Source: Cryptomeria japonica (Eukaryota; Streptophyta; Pinopsida; Cupressales; Cupressaceae). From it: a DNA stretch of 64,000 bases. Below, in pieces: positions 58,001 to 64,000 of this stretch. Location of the stretch: contig NC_081409.1 of NCBI RefSeq assembly GCF_030272615.1, forward strand, positions 473,180,573 through 473,244,572, read 5' to 3'. The notes beneath the pieces were generated by a model. The model ran no database searches. It was not told the DNA's origin and saw nothing but the letters and a program-made list of their open reading frames with translations. The position numbers and the translations under genes were made by a program. The stretch's first letter is position 1. The number at the start of each line of letters is the position of its first letter.

Positions 58001-59063
58001 TCTTGCGGGATGGCAAGGTCTACAATTTTTACCTATTTGACTACCCCGCAACATCACCTTTCATTCCCCACAATGCAGCAGGATAGTGGGTCCCTTTTAT
58101 CTTTATCCATTTTGTAGCCTTGCAGAATCATCCCCTACCACTCTCCATGTTGCGGGATAGTAGGGTGTCATTATTTCCCCATACTATTGTTACCCCGCAA
58201 GGTCTTTTCTCGACCACTATCTATGTCATGGAGTGGCAAGGCCTTCTTACCCTTTATTCATTTAATTACCCCACGAGATTATTTTCTCCATGTATTTCAC
58301 TTGCATGATAACAGGGAAGATACTATCCTCTTTACTCCCACTAGCCTATGGAGCACTTATTTTGGTTATGTTTGCCTAATGGTTAAGAGTTATTCCTTCT
58401 TCACTCTGTTTTGGCCTTCATCCTTGCAGGGTAGAGGGGAGCACAATTCTCTTTACTTTAGCTATCTTGTACCATGCCTTGTGTATCCTTCTGACATCTA
58501 CATGGAAAAGATTCATTAGATCCTAATCACATCTTGCTATCCCACAACCCTATCTTTGACATGTTACAACCCTTGCTGGGTAAAGTTTACACTTAATCCT
58601 TCAAGGTGTCCTACCATCCCACAGGGAACCTTTAGTCTTTGTTCTTTTTTTCCTCCTAAAAGGTCGCGGGGCCTACTAATCTTGTTAGCTCTTGTAGTGT
58701 CCCACTATCCCGTGGGTATATTGTCCATTCCTTGTGCTGCTCATAGGGTAAGACTGATCCTAAACTTACAACTTGTCAAGGGAGTGCATGGGGTAAAAAT
58801 TTCTCTCTACCAGCATGCATCCTGACAACCCGCAAGTTGAAAGCTCTTATCATAAAGGCCATGTAGGGTTATCTTTATTTCAACTTTTTCAAGTATCCCA
58901 CTATCCCGTGGGACAAAAATTAATGATCAAAGAGGGGCATGAGGTAATAATTAACCTTTATTGATATGATTCCCCACCATCCCACGACACCAGAGAGACC
59001 ATTAAATGATATTTATGGGGGTAAGACCTTAGAGCCCAAGACTATGATCCTACTATCCCACGG
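58001..59063. repeat. field of recurring CCCGCGGG-like motifs
   Basis: Variants of CTATCCCGYGGGA or its complement TGCGGGATAG occur near 58004, 58045, 58151, 58193, 58271, 58540, 58608, 58703, 58829, 58898, 58976 and 59050. They are usually preceded by CTA or ACTATC. Spacing is irregular (40-270 bp) and the sequence between units does not align. The plus frames at 58120-58825 are side effects. Confidence 0.6.
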
Positions 59064-59659
59064 TGCATGAACACATAAGGTTGGCACTTAAGTGATATTT
59101 TTTAACATGTGGTTATTAATGGAGGGTAATGGGGTCATAAGTTGTGAAGGTGCTAGGATATATGAAACATTGTGTGGGCCCATACTTTAGGACTATGATG
59201 AGACATTTACTAAGCCATCCGGTATGAAAGGGGTAATCGACCAAATGAATTAAACCTAATACGCGAGGCTGGTAATGTCATGATATGAAACCCTTCCAAC
59301 AACATCTTAAGGGGCTATGACCTGTTGCATTCAATCAATGATTAATTACAAAATGATAAGGGAATTGCAACAAAGTGAACAAAGTTAAAAACCCTTCCAA
59401 GCCATTTGATAAACCCTAATCCCAATATCTTGAGGAAATAGAGAGATGCATAGATTAAAACAAAATTTTGGCACTCCCAACAATGTCAATAGATCAAGAT
59501 CCATATCTATGAAATATTTAACATACAAATAATGCACTTGAAAGGAACATTGTTTTATTACTTCTAAAGTAATAAAACAACGAGTAGAGAATGAGTGGGG
59601 AATTATAATGCTCCTCCAAGATAGCCAAGTCATAATGACTCATCCAAGAATAATATCCT
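59064..59659. other. no supported gene
   Basis: AT-rich sequence; one 82-codon minus frame (59385-59633) without recognisable domain. Confidence 0.4.
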
Positions 59660-60002
59660 CATAGGTCCATGCTGAAATCATGCCCAACCAAGGCATAGGG
59701 ATCCTAAGATTTCTTGTTGAAATATCATCAATAGTATCCATCAAGCAACACATGTCTCTAAGAACAAGAGAACTATAAGCCTCACTTAAGTCTTTTTAGA
59801 TCCATGAGCACAAGTAACCAATCAATTCATTGCAAAATCCATGTCAAACTCATGTCCAACCAAGACATAGGGATCCTAAGATTTCTTGTTGAAATCTCAT
59901 TAAGAGTACCCATCAAGAAAAACATGTCTCTAAACACAAGAGAACTATAAGCTTCACCTAAGTCTCTATGGGTCCATGAGCACAAGTAGCCAATCAATTC
60001 AT
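59660..60002. repeat. tandem dimer, unit about 171 bp
   Basis: TCATGCCCAACCAAGGCATA at 59679 recurs as TCATGTCCAACCAAGACATA at 59850. Both units end CCAATCAATTCAT (59818 and 59990). They are about 85-90% alike by eye. Confidence 0.8.
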
Positions 60003-60639
60003 ACCAAAGTCAAAATGAAACATAGCACTATAATGAAATAATCAAGAAAATGATCATGTACTCTATACAAATAACCAAACAAGATCAATGACAAAATACT
60101 AATCGCAAAATCAAGAACATTAAAATGATATCATGATCTAACCAACTCTTCCTAAAAGATCACATGCTACATATGAACATATCAAACACCTGTATCATGC
60201 CAAAAATATAATATTCACTATCAGTAGTATATCATGAGATAATAGAAAACATCCTATCAAACATGGATAGCATGTCAAATGATAAAGCTTAAACATCACA
60301 TGAATCAAAGACTCCATGAGTCATCCATGGCTCCAAGATGTCAACATGTCCACTTACATGAAGATAAGCATCTCCAAAAAGTAAACTTGAAAATGTGAGA
60401 TACCCTTCAATAGCAATAAGATCTAAGAGCTCTTGCAAAACATCTGCAACACTAAAGAAGACCATCCACCATTGAATGGTGAATCCACACTCCCAACAAC
60501 TACCATTGAACTAAGATATTGAGTCACACACAAAATCATGATAACCATCTCCTAAATGAAGATCATCTAGGTTTACACACATAGCTGAAATGTGAGAAAC
60601 ATCAAGTGAAACCAAGATCTCTATGTCGAATATCTAGAA
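60003..60639. other. no supported gene
   Basis: On the minus strand this is downstream of the Copia LTR relic and could be its old interior or flank. No zinc knuckle or polymerase motif is visible. Confidence 0.4.
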
Positions 60640-61394
60640 TACTGAGAGGGGAGGGGTGAATCTGTATTCCCTTGAACTTATTAAAACTTATAACCAACCA
60701 ATCACATAACATTATTTAAATGCAGTAAAGGAAATTAACACAAAAAACATAACACCAAATTTATCTGTGGAAAACCCAATATGGGAAAAACCACAAAGAG
60801 GATGAACTCTCAAGTATAGTGTAATATGTAACCGGTTACATAGTACAAAGGGGTGGCTCACTACCCAAATACAAAAAGGCTCACTCTCGAAGGTTAGGCT
60901 TATAGCCAGAATACAAAATTCAACTGCTAGAATTGCATATGTCATATGTATGGGATACAATTTCATTGAAGTACACAATTGCCTTTGCATTTACTGTACA
61001 TATATCGCCTAAATAACATTCATATTCATAAAAAAAATTCATATATACAATATGTAAACATCAATTGTTTTTCAACAACCATATCTCTATCTTGCAAAAA
61101 TACTAGCTATATATATCCACACCAAAAAAATTGATAAGTCAGCTCAATCGGAGAAGGGATGAGACCAATATACACACACGCTACTGCAAAATAGCTTCAT
61201 ACGATGTTGGCTACACTCTTGAATCCAAAACACTATGTAGAATACTCCTTCCATCATATCCAGATCAGACCAGACACAAAATTTCCTTGTAGAACATGCC
61301 TTTAATATTTATGGATGAGACCAAACCTAACATGCCTTATCAGATCATGAAACTACATGAGATAAATGCCAAAACAAGTATACAAACTTTACAC
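60640..61394 (-). repeat. Copia-type LTR relic, 3' part, minus strand
   Basis: Read on the minus strand, it has the same signature blocks as element C's LTR: TTTTTCCCATATTGGGTTTTCC (about 60781-60802) and CAGATTCACCCCTCCCCTCTCAG (about 60640-60662), in the same order and spacing class. The exact ends and PBS are not recognisable. It is another, diverged member of the same broad Copia group. Confidence 0.6.
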
Positions 61395-61642
61395 ATATAA
61401 TAGAATAAAAGAACTATATGCAAGAAAGATGGTTAAGGTCAGTTAAGAACAAAACAACCAAGCATACCAATGAAACATTACATGTTGAGGATCTAATGAG
61501 TAAAACAAATTAAACCAGTAATCCTCTTAAAAAATATTTCATTGTTCACTCTCATAGGATTCCTCAAGTTATGGTTGCTCTCAGATAATTGAGCAACTGA
61601 CCTTTAGAATGACAACTCCAAGAATGAGTGATATATGATGAA
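61395..61642. repeat. 248 bp direct duplication, copy 1
   Basis: Nearly identical to 62824-63071, with about five mismatches noticed (for example AAGCATACC versus AAGAATACC). The copies flank a 1181 bp segment that contains the minus LTR. Confidence 0.92.
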
Positions 61643-62781
61643 AATGATCTATATGAAATGCATGTAATATCGATAAGATTATAACAAAACATTTCAATGA
61701 TAAATAGTATGCTATGATAATGAAACTAAACATGATATGATATGGATATTATGTTATACTAACATGCTATGATATGAATATTATGCTAATGCTAAAATAT
61801 TCCTAAATGCTTAAGCTTGCAAAGAGAGGCAAATATGGATTCTTGATAGATAGTAACCACGATGTATAAAACTTAGATCATTGATAATAAAATAATGAGA
61901 CCTATTTATAGAAGAAATGGGCAACTAGATGGTCAAGATTGAATAATCTTAACAAGGGTCAGGATTGCAAGATCCTCAATCCATGTTTACAATTTTCACC
62001 AATGAAATGATGAAAATTGTTAACATGAGAAGGATTGAGAGGAAAGAGAAGAGGCATTAATTGTCTAAGAAGACATGGTGGTTACCCTAGGGGGTTTAGT
62101 TAGGGTTGAGATAATGGATAAATCTTTTATCCAAAGGATAAATTCTTGTGCAAGGGTTAAAGGATAACCATGGTTAGAGCCATGAATGCTTGAAGAGACC
62201 CATGAGTTAAAAGGATGGTTGGGTTAGAGAGATAATCTCTAACCAAGGGTCAAAGGTGAGTTAATCATTAATGGTTATGTAAAAGAATTACAAGTCTAGA
62301 AGACTTTGGAGGTTATCTTGTTGAAGAAATAAAGCTTTTAATGCTTTATGAAGACTTTATATATTTTTGAGAAGTGACTCCTTCTTAAAGAATGTGCAAA
62401 TTATTAGGAGGAGGATTAGGCTAAATTGGAAGGGATTTAGAAGAATCTAGACAATGGTTAGTGTGCAATTGGGTTTTGTAGGAAAATGAAAGGGGGGGGG
62501 AATTTTAGGATTTTAATTAAAATAAAATTCATTTATTTCAATTATTGGTGCAACTTGCATTTGGATAGATATTTAAAATAAAATTCATTTATTTAAATAT
62601 GTGGAGGGATTTAATTAAATGTGACATGTGATTTTAACTAAATAAATATGATTTATTTAATTAATGGAAGAATGGTGGAAAGGATTAATTAATTAAATAT
62701 TAAATTTAATTAATAGTTGAATAAAATCTGATTAAATAAATATAATTCATTTAATCAAGTGGTCAAAAATAGGTGTCTACA
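61643..62781 (-). repeat. LTR, minus strand, with the TGTAGACACC terminus (extent of 3' end uncertain)
   Basis: The minus strand starts TGTAGACACCTATTTTTGACC at 62781, the same terminus as the LTRs at 3308 and 37885. The U3 is AT-rich. A TATAAAT motif lies about 875 bp in, followed by pyrimidine-rich sequence. No PPT precedes it, so it is either a 5' LTR or a solo LTR. The other end is not identified; 61643 is only the edge of the flanking duplication. Confidence 0.6.
61904..61910 (-). promoter_or_regulatory. candidate TATA box of the minus LTR
   Basis: Minus-strand TATAAAT (plus ATTTATA) in the context TTCTATAAATAGGTCTC. Confidence 0.45.
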
Positions 62782-62823
62782 AGAACGAACCAAAACATAT
62801 ACCATAACAAACAATATAACAAA

Positions 62824-63071
62824 ATATAACAGAATAAAAGAACTATATGCAAGAAAGATGGTTAAGGTCAGTTAAGAACAAAACAACCAAGAATACCAAT
62901 GAAACATTACATGTTGAGGATCTAATGAGTAAAACAAATTAAACCAATAATCCTCTTAAAAAATATTTCATTGTTCACTCTCATAGGATTCCTCAAGTCA
63001 TGGTTGCTCTCAGATAATTGAGCAACTGACCTTTAGAATGACAACTCCAAGAATGAGTGATATATGATGAA
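62824..63071. repeat. 248 bp direct duplication, copy 2
   Basis: It pairs with 61395-61642. It begins 43 bp beyond the LTR start and runs into the end of the minus frame at 63010. Confidence 0.92.
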
Positions 63072-63922
63072 GTGCAATGAGTAATTCTTCAACATTCTTA
63101 TACTTCTTTTGTGATTCACTTATAAAGTCCTGTCTAGTAAAAGAAAGAAAAGCTTCTCCAATTTGATATTTTTGTACCAAATCAACCTTAGAAAAGTCAA
63201 TTGTTAATTTAGAAGTTATAGGTTGGATGTTCAAAAGTGAGGCAAACAAACTCTTCTAGGAGTCATCAATTGTACCATAATCGATAATAATCATAATTAC
63301 AACCTCAAACCCTTTTTCATTTGATATAGTGTTTTGATTCTTCGTATTTTCCTTTGATGCAGTCTTGGGCTCAGATTCATGACTTTCTTATTTTTCTACC
63401 ACTTGTCTTTCTTGAAATTTGTCATTTGAGATTTCAATTTCTTTATCCATTTTGGAATTAGTGTTCACTAGAGGATCAACATAAGTTTCAAGTACACTTA
63501 TTTCATCATTCATAATGGGCACATTATCTATAGGATCAATATTTGCATCCTTAGATTCACCAATAAGAGTAACCAAATTAGGAGTTGGTAACATTCCACG
63601 GTTCTTGGTTATAGTCATTATCTTTTTCAGTGATTTCATCCTTAAGTTTCTCTCTAGCATCTAGCTCTCCTAGCATAAGACTACCTAAACTTTTTGATGC
63701 AGGAGCACCGAAGTAGTTTGAACTGGCATTTGGATTTGTTCCTAGTGAGATATCGATCCCAATATTATTCTGGTATTGGTGTGTTCTTACCGGTTGGTTT
63801 TGCAGTGCATGGAGCGAAGATGAATTGGGATGTGGGTGGTTTTTGTAACTTGTGGACCATTGAGAGATGTTGTTTTGGGCCTTGTCCAATGTTTTCAAAG
63901 GACCGCATGAAGTTTTATGCAT
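63072..63922 (-). pseudogene. degenerate minus-strand frame, unknown protein
   Basis: From 63922 the frame encodes an Asn/Ser/His-rich start (QWSTSYKNHPHPNSSSLHA, IGIDISLGTNPNASS). A frame change near 63640 leads to an acidic part (VPIMNDEISVLETYVDPL). After two in-frame stops (63390 and 63255) a better-folded-looking stretch follows (LTIDFSKVDLVQKYQIGEAF, LSFTRQDFISESQKKY). The last 17 codons of the frame (to 63010) lie in the 248 bp duplication and are probably not original. I do not recognise the family; a gag-like retroelement frame is possible. Confidence 0.4.
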
Positions 63923-64000
63923 TTGAAGATGTTCTTGGTGATTTGGGCCGGCATGTTATGGTTTACACATTTCATCATGAACCGGTTGGTCTTTGGCTGA

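Noticed and set aside
61395-63071. 248 bp repeats as the LTR pair of a small element
   Set aside because: They do not start TG and end CA, have no TSD, and the enclosed segment holds an LTR start of its own with no PBS or PPT adjoining the repeats.
1-64000. tRNA, rRNA, organellar or intact host genes
   Set aside because: Scanned for by eye; the only tRNA-like sequences are PBS complements, and every coding domain found belongs to a retroelement or to an unidentified broken frame. A tRNAscan or protein search would be decisive.

Overview
The window looks like nuclear DNA from a seed plant with a very large, repeat-dominated genome. A gymnosperm (conifer-like) genome is my best inference. Almost everything that can be supported is LTR-retrotransposon DNA with plant hallmarks: plant tRNA primer sites, chromodomain Ty3/gypsy polymerases, a plant mobile domain (PMD) reading frame and LTRs of 0.8 to 4.5 kb. 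I found no intact host gene, no rRNA or tRNA gene, no organellar insert and no CRISPR array.

Layout. (1) 1-4603 is the 3' end of a Ty3/gypsy element of Tat-like architecture. It has an antisense PMD pseudogene (1058-2498, minus), a polypurine tract (PPT) and a 3' LTR starting at 3308. (2) 4822-38984 is element A, with a 5'-truncated LTR, a primer-binding site (PBS) matching tRNA-Trp, no recognisable pol, an Asn/Gln-rich degenerate frame, and a 1.1 kb 3' LTR whose start matches the LTR in (1). A carries two insertions. Element B (7296-24437, plus; target-site duplication, TSD, CTGCT) is a chromodomain gypsy element with about 3.9 kb LTRs. Element E (25130-33027, minus; TSD CAAGC) is a chromodomain gypsy element with 1600 bp LTRs and a gag-pol that is almost all in one frame. 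B's 3' LTR holds element C (18091-22463; TSD CTATT), a Copia-type element that encodes zinc knuckles and coiled coil but no polymerase. Nesting is therefore A > B > C, and A > E.

(3) 39409-57500 is a large minus-strand pseudogene (F) of unknown family. It is split by element D (40168-52886, plus, gypsy) and by a 1760 bp solo LTR (54596-56355; TSD TCAAC). D is itself split in reverse transcriptase by a 4.5 kb solo LTR (44709-49233; TSD CATCA) that contains a GC-rich tract between TA-rich microsatellites. (4) 57500-64000 holds a field of CCCGCGGG-like motifs, a 171 bp tandem repeat, a Copia LTR relic (minus), a minus LTR related at its terminus to (1) and A and flanked by a 248 bp direct duplication, and a broken minus frame of unknown identity at the right edge.

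The window works as a stratified insertion record. Perfect 5 bp TSDs on B, C, E and both solo LTRs fix boundaries to the base and fix the order of insertion. All coding regions are decayed, largely by CAG-to-TAG changes in some elements, as expected for methylated plant retroelements. The most unusual items are the polymerase-less element C with its unidentified second frame, the tRNA-Trp primer site of A, the antisense PMD frame, the unidentified family F, and the mosaic 4.5 kb solo LTR.
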